From contig NC_083379.1 of the NCBI RefSeq assembly GCF_031755915.1, positions 376,001-440,000 on the forward strand: 64,000 nucleotides of DNA, written 5' to 3'. Origin of the DNA: Ziziphus jujuba (lineage: Eukaryota > Streptophyta > Magnoliopsida > Rosales > Rhamnaceae). Position 1 is the first letter of the stretch. The number at the start of each line of letters is the position of its first letter. The translations under genes were made by a program, and so were the position numbers. Below, in pieces: positions 38,901 to 54,880 of this stretch. Below the pieces are notes generated by a model. That model did no database searches. It worked only from the letters and a program-made list of their open reading frames with translations, and was not told where the DNA came from.

Positions 38901-39315
38901 TGTTGATTTATAACATTTATTTGGCTTTTAAATGTAAACATTAATTAAAAAATTGATAAATATGTATAATTTAATAAATATAGACAACTAAAAGAAAATT
39001 AATAATAATTTTTCAAAAGCATAGTTTAAATGTTATTATGGAGAAATTGAGAGTATTTAAAAGAAATTTGTCTTCATTTTTATATAATTGTATTACGGTT
39101 AAAATTTAAAAATATATTTGAAGCTTATACAAATTTAATAAAATATCAAAAATATAAAAGAATTAACTCATATTAATCTCAAATATATTTTTAAATTTAA
39201 TTTTTTTAATAATTGAGAAACTAATAAAAAAGGTTCTTGTGATTTTCTATTAAAGCAGTCCTAATCTATAAATACATATATATGATTTTCTATTAAAGCA
39301 GTCATAATCTATAAA

Positions 39316-39352
<37 letters not shown>

Positions 39353-40949
39353 TATGATCACTTTATTAATGTCCAAATGAAGTAGTTCAAGGTAGGGCTT
39401 ATTTGATTCCATTTCAATTTGTTGTAAAAAATGATCCATGCACAAAAGAGTGGTATATTCAACCTCCTCCACACACAATCAGCTAGCTAGGTGCATGACT
39501 TTCTGCACTCTAACTAATAAATCTGTTTCCAAATTTGTTGCATATATATAAATATATGTATTCAAACATTTCTCAAATAGAATATGTGATCGATGTAATA
39601 AAAGAGTAAAATGGGATTTGATAAATAGAAGTTATTACAATCGATTTTGATATGGTAAAAAATTTATAAAAAGAAATTGAAAGAAATAACTATAAACAGT
39701 TATCTGATCAAAAACATTTATGCAAATCTAACAGCTATAATTAATACTATTTTTTTTTTAAATTTTTTACCATATTATTTTTGTTAATATACATATGTAT
39801 ATGTGTGTGTATATATATATATATATATATAGAACATTGTAATTAAATTAATATAAATGACTTAAACAGAGAAGGAAATTAAAAACTATACATAATCTGA
39901 ACAAATGACACAATAATCAAAGAGGAAGACAATAAACGGCCAGAAATAGGGACCTTTTAATACTATTTATAAATATATTTTTTCGGTAATTATGAACGTG
40001 AATGATAAGGCCTTGTTGATGTGATACACTAATAAACTTCCAGTTGTATGGATGTAATATTCAACTTCCATAATCAATAATTGTATTTATTGTCTCTCGA
40101 TCGGGATATTAATTTATTCTCGTCAGTTTTCAATGAAAAAAATAATAAATAAAAAAATCATGGATCCAAAGCCTTCATATGCTGATAATTATATTTAACC
40201 GGCCTTAAAATCTTTTAGCTAGAATGACAAAAATGAGATATAAATTTTGCTCAAGTTTTCAAATTGGGTTTATAAAACTTGAGTTTATATTGTATTTTCC
40301 AAGAAATAATGTCACAAGTCAAAATACACCATCATAATTCCAATATTTTATTATTATTTTGAAGAAAAAGCTAATTAATGAAAGCAAGCCATTGAATCGC
40401 CACTGTTGCATGTGGAGCGGAGATAATGTGGGAAGCAAGTGCGTTAGAGGAGATGGGGTGTTCTTTTCTTGCCTTAAAGGAAACGGTTTCCGAACCTCAA
40501 TGTGTATTGAAATTAGCAGCAAATTGATTGATTTGCACATTGCACCTTCAGTTTGTATCCCCTGAGTCTACATTAATTGCTTAATTAATTAATTTCTGTA
40601 TATAATTTACACAATAATTAAGTCGGAAGTCATGAGTAGTGAAGAATGAATTAACTAATTATTAATATATAGGAGTAGAAATATTCATATATCATATATG
40701 GTTTAGATAAACATATATATGAAATAATAATCAAGAAACGTATGTATATATATACACACACTTAATTAAGCATCAAACATATATCTAAAATTAGCAAATA
40801 TAGCTGGCATCCTGCAGCCATCTTAAGCCATGAATTAATCAGCAGCTTGAAAACTGTAATCCCAATTGTATGGACCAAATTACCAAATGAGTGGTGGGGA
40901 AATAAGTAGTTTGTTTTTGTTTTATTCTTTTTTTAGTAACATTTGTTAG
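35945..40949. other. Five-kilobase AT-rich spacer
   Basis: The left end holds the NPH3-like leader and promoter. The transcription start is unknown and there may be a 5' UTR intron in 35.9-36.9 kb. The rest is AT-rich DNA with poly(A) runs at about 36889-36900 and 36942-36963, (TA)n runs near 38555-38581, 39319-39350 and 39808-39830, and one small tandem duplication. I found no coding or RNA gene. Confidence 0.5.
39241..39325. repeat. Two-copy 43-bp tandem repeat
   Basis: GATTTTCTATTAAAGCAGTC at 39241 recurs at 39284, each followed by (C/A)TAATCTATAAA and ATACATATATA. The second copy runs into a (TA)n tract. Confidence 0.85.
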
Positions 40950-40957
40950 TATAAAAG
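40950..40957 (+). promoter_or_regulatory. Candidate TATA box of the GH1 gene
   Basis: TATAAAAG lies 86 bp before the GH1 start codon, in the right orientation. It would leave a leader of roughly 50-60 nt. Position and match only; no transcript evidence. Confidence 0.5.
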
Positions 40958-41035
40958 CAGAGTTACACCATTTTTCGACTCCCAAGCGATCACATCCTGT
41001 ATTGTTAACCCCAGAAGGTCCATCTTTTGGGGAAA

Positions 41036-44278
<3,243 letters not shown>

Positions 44279-44395
44279 AACTCAAAACCCTCTTACAATT
44301 TCATATCCTATGCATAAGCTCTTTTATAAGAGCTCACTCATGTAAATGATAAAGGAAATGAAAATGGTGGGGAGCGTTGGAGCTTCAATTTCTTC

Positions 44396-44401
44396 AATAA
44401 A
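44396..44401 (+). terminator. Candidate poly(A) signal of the GH1 gene
   Basis: AATAAA 118 bp past the GH1 stop codon, followed by AT-rich sequence. Plausible by position only. Confidence 0.4.
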
Positions 44402-44969
44402 TTATTTATTTATTTATTATAAAAATAATAATAATCTGTAAATCATTTATTTGATTCGATTATTTTTATTATTATGAGCCATTACTTTATTGTTGGCGTT
44501 AATATGATTTACAGACTTTTAATTTCACGATATTAATTATAAGTGGGCTTCTAATTTTTTTTTTTTTAATTGAGACCTGTAGGTTTCTAATTTTTATTTT
44601 TTGATGAACCGTGTGGGTTCCTATTTGATTCAATATATAATGTAGGTTTGAGCCTTTCGGCGATTTAGAAGTAGGTGCGTGTATATTTACCAAAACATCA
44701 CAAAAAAAAAAAAAATATATTTATATATATATATATATAGAAATATTTAAAAATATCGAATATCGGTAAAAAATTATAAAAATAATAAAAATTTATTTTA
44801 AAAAATAAAAAATTTTATTGAAACTTTAGAATTAGCTTATTTAATCCATTATTTATCAAATTGATTATAAAACTTGCTAAAATATTGAATGGATGTTATA
44901 TTTTTTTTAGTGAATTGATTTATAATAAGCATTAGTAACCATAGATGAATTATTATTAATAAAAATATA
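44402..44969. other. AT-rich spacer after the GH1 gene
   Basis: Very AT-rich sequence with short (AAT)n and (TA)n runs. The part from about 44750 resembles the AT-rich DNA on the other side of the transposon-like remnant, so it may belong to the same element. No gene seen. Confidence 0.4.
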
Positions 44970-45950
44970 TCAAAAAATATATATATGATATAAAACAATT
45001 ATTACAATTATGCTATAGATCATAAATGTTATCTTAATATCACATAAAACTTCTGGATGATTGAAAATCATCGATTTCCTCCTCATTTTGATTTTGAGAT
45101 GTGAAGTGTGAGAAGTAGTTATAAAAATATGTATTTTCTTGATAATTTTGCATATAATTATTAATATGCCAACCATATGGATCTTGCATTATTGGTTGAT
45201 TATGTGCATAATTACTACTCTCTGATGGTTGAATTTGAGATGGTACCATGAGTTGTTACTTGATGGCATTCCATAAATATCCATTGAATAAGGGTTATGA
45301 CAATGACTTACAACCCTCATAGATCCAAAATTCATAGAAATCGAATTTTCTTCTTGTTGTAACATCTTTATTATAGATTTCTCTTTACGTATATATTTTT
45401 TTCCAATAGCACCGACTCCTTGACCTACATCTTTACTTTCATGATCTTCATCTTGTGTTGCATGTGTGTAACATTGTTCATTAATAAATGGGCTTAATCC
45501 AGCTTCTTGACTTGGTGATTCCCTTTGGCTACTACATCTTCTAACTTCTAATTCAGATAATTTATTGAAGTTATCTTCATTATCATTGGAGTTAAAATGA
45601 CTATTAAGAGTTTCAAATTGTGAATATGTACCACCTGATAGAGCTAAAATACTAGTAGTTCTAGTTTGCTCTTTCATAAGCCTTTAAAATGAATCACTAC
45701 TACTAGAATTTACTTTTTCAGCAATCACTTTTTGAATATTTATTCTCTCTTTTTCTTTTAGCAACCATTTTTTGAACTTTTATTCTCTCTTTTTCAGCTT
45801 GTTGAACAATTTTGGGATTAGGATTCTCTTCATAATCATCTAAATGAACATCTCTAATTCATTAGTATATTTGGTTGCCCTCTTCATTATCATCTTCCAT
45901 TATAGTTTCAAATATTATTGTTAGTCTTGATGATTTTCTTCTTCAGCTTC
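44970..45950 (-). pseudogene. Decayed transposon-like coding remnant (possibly hAT-type C-terminus)
   Basis: On the - strand three overlapping broken frames form one continuous block. About 45760-45900 reads MEDDNEEGNQIY, a stop, then DVHLDDYEENPNPKIVQQ and ERIKVQKMVAKRKRE. Positions 45189-45677 read as a 162-codon frame containing GVGAIGKKYIRKEKSIIKML. Positions 45040-45249 read DPYGWHINNYMQN and QNQNEEEIDDFQSSRS. The acidic, Asn/Gln/Ser-rich composition resembles C-terminal tails of plant BED/hAT-type transposase-like proteins, but I see no zinc finger or catalytic motif. The assignment is weak. It is flanked by extremely AT-rich DNA on both sides. Confidence 0.4.
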
Positions 45951-46644
45951 CATATCCCTCAACTTGAGTTTCATATTATAATAACAATAGACTAGTTTTG
46001 TTTATATTACTAAATGTCTAAAAAGTAATTAAAGAGTAAAAAAAATTATCAATGTAGTTAATTTGATAAATTTTTTTACTAAATATTAATAATATTTATG
46101 AATTTTTAAAAAAAATAAAATTTTTTTTTGGATATTTTTAAAATTTCAATGGAAATTTCAAAAATTTATTTTTTTAACCAAATTGTTAAAGATTTAATGT
46201 GGATATTTTACAAAAATTTTCATAAAAATTTTGGCATAATTTCAAAAATTTTGATAAATATTATTGAAATTTTATTCATTTCTATTTCAAATCTAAAATT
46301 TATTTCGATTCATTTAAAAAAATATATATATCAAAAAATTTTTAAAAAAATATCAAATATTTTAAATCTGGATGTATATATCATTGAAATTGTGACTCCA
46401 AAGCTTTACTGTGCAATATATGATCGGGGCCCAAGTCCAAGAAATGTCAGCTGAGGATGTGTATTACAACTATTAACCCATTAAGCTTGGATTAACGACA
46501 TTAGGATGGGGACCACCCATTGAAATTTGTATTCTTAGACTCGGTTCTGTTGTATGCGCACCCCATCAAACTGAATACGGTTCCAATAATTGTTAAATTA
46601 ATTAATATAATATATGTACAGTTTTTTTTTAATTATATTTATAT

Positions 46645-46700
<56 letters not shown>
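45951..46700. other. AT-rich DNA beside the remnant, ending in a (TA)n tract
   Basis: About 46000-46380 is over 80 percent A/T, with recurrent AAAATTT-type words like those at 44750-44830. Positions 46649-46700 are a pure TA tract into which a MITE is inserted. No gene seen. Confidence 0.5.
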
Positions 46701-46702
<2 letters not shown>

Positions 46703-46842
46703 GGAAATTCTATGGTGAGTACGGTCCGCATGAGAATCGCAATATTAGTGATGATTTTTTATAGTATTAACGACGATTTTTTAGAAAATCGTCACCAATA
46801 CTATGATCTGCATAAGAACCGTCCGCACCATAGACGAACTGT
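46701..46842. mobile_element. Hairpin MITE, copy 1 (142 bp)
   Basis: Inverted-repeat element flanked on both sides by TA runs. The left arm has TCTATGGTGAGTACGGTCCG and the right arm the complement of CTATGGTGCGGACGGTTC. The centre pairs TAGTATTAACGACGATTTTT with AAAATCGTCACCAATACTA. Related copies lie at 60283-60446 and 61757-61920. This copy lacks one 22-bp unit (GAAAAACCGTCACCAATACT plus AT) of the right arm, which explains the length difference. No coding capacity. Confidence 0.88.
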
Positions 46843-49001
46843 ATATATATATATATATAGTTTTGCCAAGGTATACAAATCAATTACATAATATTTACAT
46901 ATTGTTCATAATAAGTTGTATGATCCAAGTATATATAATATGGGTTATATAGCAAAATATTATTTATATATATATATATATATACACAGAGAATTGACGG
47001 TGGTAGAAATCTTTTTCCACTCCATTAAAAATGTGGGATCTATATGGTTCCCATAAGACATATTTAGCCACATACATAATATTGTGCATAATATTGTGTT
47101 TGAAAGAACATGTTAAAAGTGATAATAACCATCTTATAAATATAAAATGTATTTGTTTGGTAGAAAGGAAAGAGAAGAGATATAATTATCTGTTTTTCTT
47201 CCTCGCTAAGACTTTCTATCCTTCGGAATTTTCTTTCATTCCTACCAAATAAAAGTTCAATATATAAAGTTTAACACAAAGATACATGAAGATACATTAT
47301 ATGCACTAGTTTCTTTCTTAAGTTTCTGGTTTTGCTCACAAAACAAACTTTAACAAAAAAAAGAAAAAAGAAAAAAGAAAAAAAGATGGAATGGTGGTTT
47401 TTGAAAGACAATTGTGATATTTTCTTTATTTTTGGCCAATAAGGACATTTGTGGCATGTGATTATGAAAAGGAAGGAAGGATGTTGATGAGCGAGTTTCT
47501 TTAAAATGTGGGGGAGAAGGGTGAGCGTGACAAAAGGCAACACACCCAGAAAGAAAGAAGGAAAGAAAACATAATATTTATTATTATTAACAATTGCTTA
47601 TTACAAACAAACTCTGTCAGACATCCACTACAAAAGCCGAATTATTAGTCACAAAAAGACCTCTTTCTACAAAAAGGTCATAAAAATAAAACAGAGAAAG
47701 CAGCAGCAAGGAAAACCGGGTTTTGGCTTTTAAAATTTTGGCCGGTAGGGACTTTGCTTTTCCCCTTCCTACCTTCTTTTTGCTTTCAAGGCTAAACAGC
47801 GCAACGTGTCATATCAAACTAAATGCGCATGCTTTTTAATGCTAAGGTGCATCCGGTGTCGCAGTACTCTCTCTCTCGCTGTGTGCTGGGACGCTTGGTT
47901 AGTCAAAAGAAGGAATGCTTTTAATGGTGGACTGGCCCAACCATTCAATATTTATTCATCATTCAAGGCTCAGTTACTTCCTTCATAAGTAAATATAATA
48001 ACATTAATGGGTTTGTGCTAAAATGCGCTTGTTTTTTGCTTAGGATGCTTCTTGGGTCTCGAGCTCTCGACTCGCTGTGCTTTCTCTCTCTGGGTCTTTG
48101 ATGTTCTCGGTCCAGTTAATCCCTTTTTAAAGCATTCTTATTCTTTGTTGTTTGAAGAAGATTCTGTGTTTTGTCTTGGCGTTTTCAAAAACCAAATCTC
48201 TTGTTCGAGAGACTACTGCAGTAGTCGTTGTAGTTGCTAGTTTCTACTGTGCTTGCAGGGAAAGCATTGCTCTCTTGCTTTGCTCGATTCTCTCTCTGTC
48301 TGACAGTTTCTATTTCAGAACTCTTGTTTTCGTCTCTCTCTCTCTTTATTATTATTGTTATTATTATTTTACCATTAAAAAATCCTTTCTTGAACTTCTA
48401 TCTAATCGAATCTATTACGTTCCTTTCATTTGTTCTTCGTTTCTCTATTTTATTTTTTTTTAGTAAAAAAATATTAGCATTGTTATTTATTTATTTATTT
48501 TTTTTTTTTTGAGGGGGTGGGGGGATATAGAGATTCTGGAACTGGGCATTCTTGTTTCCTTTGATGCTTCCCTGGGGTCTTCCGAGTCATTGGAAGTCGG
48601 GTGATAGTGGCATATTCATGATTCATGATTCATGATTCGAAGGTATAGTGGGGGTTTGATCTCTTGACCTGAAGATCATTTGTATTAATGGCCACGATTA
48701 TAGCTGAGTAGACTAGCAAAATCAGGTACCCATTTAGAAATTTTGTTTATGGATAAAAAAAAAATAGAGAAAATTTTTGGTAAAAGTTGCGTCCTCTGAA
48801 TCACCAGGAATGTATGCAGTGACCTTTTGGATTTGGAGGGTTTACCTTATTTGATTGGTAATCATAATATTCCTGAGGAGTGAGTGGTCTTTCTTTGTGC
48901 TGTTACTGTCCGTTTGAATTGCTGTTTGTCACCTCTATTTTCCTTTTAAGAATGTGAGCTTGCATTCACTGTTATCCCACTCGCCGATACATTTAAACAG
49001 A
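46843..49001. other. Spacer and upstream region of the DUF630/632 gene
   Basis: AT-rich to about 47600. It then becomes less AT-rich with CT runs near 47868-47882, 48084-48096 and 48333-48345, as in plant leaders. The 5' UTR, perhaps with an intron, probably lies in 47.8-49.0 kb. A minimal ATG-TGA pair at 48952 lies 50 nt before the start codon. No other gene seen. Confidence 0.5.
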
Positions 49002-52000
49002 ATGGGTTGTGTTGCATCGAGGATTGATAAGGAAGAGAGGGTGCAGGTTTTCAAGGAGAGAAAAAAGCTAATGAAACAGTTGGTGGTGCTTAGAGGAGAA
49101 TTTGCAGATTCCCAATTTGCTTATCTTAGAGCATTGAAGAATACTGGAGTAACCCTCCGGCAATTTACTGAGTCGGAATCATTGGAGCTCGAAAGTACCC
49201 ATCATTATTTGGCATTGCCACCCTCGCCCCCACCTCCACCTCCTCCTCTGCCACCACCACCACCACCACCTCCTTTTAGTCCTGATTTAAGGAAGTCGGA
49301 TAATAATCAGAGAGTGGTTGGCAAAGAAGAAAGCACTGAGATTTCTGTGGGTGATACCTCAGCAGATTTTATACTCAACTCTGCTTGGGACTTTTTAAAG
49401 TCTTCTTCACCACAAAATTGGGAAAGACATGAAACGGGGGAAACAGTTGATGAGGAAAACTGGGCAGAGACTAAGACTGATTTTGAAGAAGAACAGGAAG
49501 GGGAAGATTCTATAGATATTGTTTCTAAGCCACTCCCTGGGAAATCACAACCTCCAGGATTGGCTGATGATAATTCATCTACAATGAGCAGGTATACAAA
49601 AGACACTGCAGAATTGGCCATGGTATCATTGAGAAGCAAAAAGTCCTTGGAGGGTATAGCCAAGGAGTTAGATGATTATTTCCTGAAAGCATCGGGTGGT
49701 GTGAAGGAAATTGCTGTTCTCATGGACATCACTGGAAGGGATAAGTTTCTGACCCAGAGCTCACAAGATAGTAAGTGTAAATACAAGCTCTGTTTATCCA
49801 TCTGGCTTTTTAATATTTACTTGCATATCCATCTCTACATATGCATGTTTGTAAGTCCTTATATATATGCGTGTATATCAATATTAGTTTTAGAAAATCA
49901 AGAACAACAAACCTGAGAAAATATATATATGTACATAAAGTAATTATTAGATTATTAAGATATTTAGAAGAATTTATTAATAGCTGGGTTGGTCGCTAAT
50001 GATTAAGTTTTCAGCATTGTGTTTATCATGCTAGAAGTTGTCTTCTTATCAGAGGGTCTCATTTTCAGTTCTATTAAATGTTTGCATATTGTGTCTTCTA
50101 GCCTACCTCTGTGAAGAGCCTTGTGCCTTAAGTTATTATATTATAAATTACATTGGGATTAGGGTTTTTTGGTGATGTGCATTCCATATTTGTAATTGGA
50201 TTATTGTGGTTCTTTGCAAGCCTTTAAAATTCTAGAAATATATCTTTCATTTAAAATTGATATCAAATATTACCTGGATTTTTGCCTAAACTTTGCTGGT
50301 ATTTTAGTCTGAACTTCTATTTGCTGGTTGTTAAATAACTTATTTTATAAATTACGGATTGTTACTCAGAATTTTGTTTTGTAGAATCTGTATGATTATT
50401 CTGCTGAAGTTTTTGGTGTGACTGAGATATATGAGAAACTCTCATCATAAGACAAAAAATTTTTTTAGGGCTTTGCTTCATTGACTTAAGAAAATTGGTG
50501 CTTTTTGAGTGGCTACTCCATAAGATCTCTTTTTTAAGATAGAGAAAGCCTGATGACCAAACTGGCTATTTCATATAGTATGAGCCAGGAAGTTGGTTCT
50601 GAGCCTTTATCCCATCTTCATTAGCTTATTGAAAATAAATAGAAAGAAACTTTAGAGCCTATTTGACATATGATACACTGGTCAATTAGTATAGTGCATA
50701 CCTGTTGTTGTTGGTATATAATTTATCAATAAGAGACATAATTTAACATGCATTGCTGTAAAATTTCATTGTCATTTGGATATGCAGCAAAGGTGAGTGA
50801 TCATTTATCCTATTGAGCATGCTATAACTTGAAGCCTTACTAGTCTGCTAATACGTTCAAGAACATGGAGCTGAACCATTAATCTAATAAGAATTTTAAT
50901 TGTTCATTTAACCTACTATCTATTATTAAATTTTTGTGTCAGTATGTGTTATACAATTAGTTATTGTGCATTTTGGAAAAATAAGCACATAATTGTTGTA
51001 TTTTTATGAGGGAAAACATATGCATTTAAAACTTTTTGTTTTTATCATAACTTAAATATAGCTGGATAATTCTAGTATGTTATTAACAATCGTGTGAGAT
51101 GACTATTTGGTTCTGAAACTTGCACTTTTATGTCTCTCAATATTTGATATCCTACATTGCAAAGCTGATAGATATTAATGACCACTGAAACATGGAAGGT
51201 TATCCTTTCTATCTCCTAGTATACTTATTTTATTTAAGCAACTTGATATCAACTTAAATTTGTTTGGTTGTTTCTTGTGGTACAAAGCCTATGACTTGAC
51301 CCCTAATATGCATTCGTTTTAATAATTTTTGCTGAAAAATGTTATTTTCTGTTTCTTACTTTGTCATAAATATCAGTCTGTTCTTATCACAAATTTACTG
51401 GTTTCTTATTTAGTCTGTAGATTTTTATTAGTACATTAATCATTTACAGGTAAAAGGTACAATTCTGCTAAAGTTGTTAGTGCTTTATCACGGAGTCGGT
51501 CTGATAGGTTGACAAGAGATGCTGTTGAGCCAAGTGGTGCAAGTGAACCATGCAGGCCTGGAGCTCATAGCATCACACTTGGAAAATTATGTGCTGAGGA
51601 AAAGAATCTATACAAGTACATCAAGGTAAAATTGATTTTTAATTATACCCAGCATATCAGTATGTGAAAATTGATAATTCACATTTTATTCATTTGAAAC
51701 GGTATCTTGAAGATGGCTGTGGTCTGTGTTTGTGTCATACTCAATGATGTTCCATGAGATGATCAATGAAGAAACTGTGCGATCTATTTATCAAGATTTT
51801 TCTTCTTCTTCATTTTCTTGTGGTTTGTCCTTGTTTCTTATGGATTTAACTGTTACTTTATTATATAGAAGGAAGAGTTTGCCAAATTACAGTATGAGAG
51901 AAAATCCTTGTTACTGCAAAAGCAGGAGGCAGAAAACCAAGATTGGACCAAGACTGAGAAAACACGATTGAATGTTGAGCATTTGGAGGGTGAAATATCA

Positions 52001-54083
52001 CGTTTGCAACAATTAATAAGTAAGACTTGTTCTTCTATATTGAATCTCATAGATGATGAGCTGTATCCTCAGTTGGTCGCACTGACTTTCGGGTAAGAGT
52101 TTAGGTATTGAAATCTAATATTTATGGTCTTGTGACCCTGAAATATATATGATAAAGTTGTGATTTTAAGAGCTTTTTAATTAAGTGCTATCTGTCACTA
52201 TACCTTGTTCTGCATTTCTATACCGTGAAAGCAAATGATTGATTTTTCCCATTCATCGGGATTTTGTTCAAAGTAATTCTTTATGTTGATGGAATATCAT
52301 CCTCTTCTCTATGATAAAATATCTGAGGTTCAATGTCATCAGTCCCTTTTCATAATTTAAATTTTCTTTCCTTTTGGAGTGTACCGTTTTGTTATGATTG
52401 GTAATTTATGCAAAACTAAGTTGAATGGAATGATGTTTCCACATCCAATGGTATAGCTACAAAAAACTGACATGGATGTACCAAAAGTCAATACAGTCTT
52501 ATAAGATTGTCTTTATGGTAAAAGGATGCTTTTAAACCTTAATTATCTCTTGGTTGTTTCACAAAAAAAAAAAAAAAAAGAAAAAAAGAAAAAAAGAAAA
52601 AAAAAAGAAAAAAATTATCTCTTGGTAATATATGGTGAAAAATGTATACATGTATGATTGTGATCTAACGTGAATCATCTTACAGACTGTTGCACTTGTG
52701 GAGAACAATGAACGACTGTCACCAGGCTCAATTCCATATTTCACAGCAGTTAGATCATCTAACTGACAATCAAAGAATGGACCTGAGTACTGATTACCGC
52801 CGGCAAGCTGCAGCCCAGCTTGAAACTGAGGTCAATTGCTGGTTCAATAGCTTCTGCAAATTTGTAAAATCTCAACAGGATTATGTAAGAGCCCTTTGTA
52901 GGTGGATCCGACTCACTGGTAGACTTGTGGATGAGCAGCGACAGAGTCTTTACTCATCTGCTGTACATAGCTTTTCTGACCAATGGCAGCTTGCCCTTGA
53001 TAAATTACCAGATAAGGTACTTCTTCTGGTATCATATTTCATTGTTTATCGCTGAATTTCCTGAAATTTTTGGGAAAGGAAACTCCAGAGATCTAACATG
53101 TGAGACATGGATCTAATTGTTGCTGAAAATCCTAATGTCTATATTGATATCCTGCCATCACTTGTTTTTTGAAGTCTTTGGACTTCAGGTGGTTTATGGG
53201 TCGTGACATCTACCTTGCATTATTGCATATAAAACATGTCAGCTTAAATATCAGTGTAGACCAATTTGCTTCCAAATGCTTTTGTGTCTATTAAGGTAGA
53301 GGCATAAAGTTTATATGGGGCAGCTAAGATCAACATCAAGGTCAACTTTTCTAAAAATCCGTTGCACTTTGTTAAATCCCCTAAAATAACCAATCAAAAG
53401 CAAGTTTAAGGGAACACCTAAGAAAAATAAGCTTCCTGCAAAAACTAAGGAAGGGAACGATCATTAATCTGAATGAATCTTAACCCAAGGCAATTCTTTT
53501 TGGAAGTTGGAAACATTTCAGTGGGGTGAATAAATTTTCTTAATATAAAAAATGTAATAAATTATTTGGTAACTTGCAAGAAAAATAATTAATTTGCTAT
53601 GTTTTCATGCAGGAAATTATCACTCATGCTATTTTTTCATGATTCCAGGTAGCCTCAGAGGCCATTAAGAGCCTCTGGTCAGCCATCCACTTGATACGTC
53701 TACAACAGGAAGAGGAGCGCAACCTACAGAGAAAATATGGTAAAATTGAGAAAAAGCTACAAAAGGAGCAACAGTCGCTGTCTGAGATGAAGGGGAAACT
53801 TGAGGGTAGCTTTGCTGTCGAAGATGTGGCCTCTGGTTTGAGCCCTAAGCATCCATTGTCACTTAAACATGCCAAAATTGAAGCCTTGACGAAGCAAGTG
53901 GAAATGGAGAAGTCCAAATATCTCAATTCTGTGCAGGTTAGCAACACCATGACTTTAAATAACCTGAAAACGAGCCTCCCTAATTTATTCCTAGAATTAA
54001 CGGGATTCTGTAGGGACTATATTGCGGCCATTGAGGGTAGTTTCAACCACATTAAGCCTGCAGATCCTTGTGATGGTGCATAG
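49002..54083 (+). CDS. DUF630/DUF632 protein (NRG2/REL2/APSR1-like), complete
   Basis: Plant-specific family; characterised members affect nitrate signalling (NRG2), leaf form (REL2) and root growth (APSR1). The role of this copy is unknown. Five coding exons: 49002-49770, 51450-51625, 51869-52092, 52686-53016, 53649-54083, joining to 1,935 nt, 644 aa. The start MGCVASRIDKEERVQVFKER is the DUF630 signature. MGC could be N-myristoylated and palmitoylated, favouring membrane attachment. A proline tract (about 30 residues, near residues 70-100) and an acidic linker follow. DUF632 starts about residue 220 (ELDDYFLKASGGVKEIAVLM) and includes LYKYIKKEEFAKLQYERKSL, LLHLWRTMNDCHQAQFHISQ and WFNSFCKFVKSQQDYVRALC. 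It ends with a coiled coil (EEERNLQRKYGKIEKKLQKE). A frame that continues past 49770 into the intron is a read-through artefact. Confidence 0.95.
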
Positions 54084-54880
54084 AAAATCCCAAACAATTT
54101 TACATTTTATTTTTCCCAAAAATGGAGATGGAGTTGAGTTGGTTCCAGGTTATCAGGTCTTTTAAGTCCAGGTTATTTACTGTGGTGGAAGTGGGGATTT
54201 GACTATGGGTATTGGAAATTTGTATATTTTAGCAAATATTCCTGATCCTTGTGGAAATATTAGTTTTCTAAATTCTGCGCTTCAGGATTGTGTTCTATCT
54301 AATAGAATTTTTAAAATATTGTCCATAGCATTATAAAAGTGTCCTAAAAATATATTTTCAAGTTTCATTTATGCTGTTCTTGGAATATAATATTTTGTTA
54401 GTTTGCTGTTATATAACTAATCTTTTTGGAAAACATAGTAATTTCCTATACCATCAAAACAAAGAGACTGTCCTTGTGGCTTTTCAAAAGACAAACCTTC
54501 CTGTTGCATCCCGGGGTTAAGATGAGTATAAAAGAGTGTTTAAATTAGAAAAAAGAAAAGAAAAAGAAAAGGAAAACCCCATTTTTCAGTAATCCAATGG
54601 TAATCAAGATTCAAGACAACATAATTCTCTTCGATAATTTATATATACTTTCAATACAGGCTTCTAGAAATAAAGAGGAAGGAATATGAAGGAATATGAG
54701 TAAATACAAGATCTTCATAACCACATAAAAGGAAAATTGCAAATTCCCGCAGACCTAATTGAACTAGGATTTGGTACTCAATAACATAGGATTATTGCCA
54801 TCTAAAGTGTTCTCAAAAAGACTTATGTATACACGTGCATGTGTGGTGTGTGTATGGATGTGACATTCAGAATCTGAATC
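54084..54880. other. Convergent 3' intergenic region
   Basis: Lies between the + strand DUF630/632 gene and the - strand CRK gene, so it holds both 3' UTRs. An A-rich run occurs at about 54549-54578. Nothing else recognised. Confidence 0.6.

Noticed and set aside
46128..46891. Two + strand frames rich in Ile, Lys, Asn and Tyr
   Set aside because: They come from extreme A/T content and a (TA)n tract, and one runs through a MITE.
48152..48512. Frames of 90-100 codons before the DUF630/632 gene
   Set aside because: Phe/Leu/Ser-rich translations of a pyrimidine-rich leader, without recognisable domains.
49771..49916. Extension of the DUF630/632 first exon to a stop at 49916
   Set aside because: A canonical GTAAGT donor at 49771 and in-phase joining to DUF632 sequence at 51450 show this is intron read-through.
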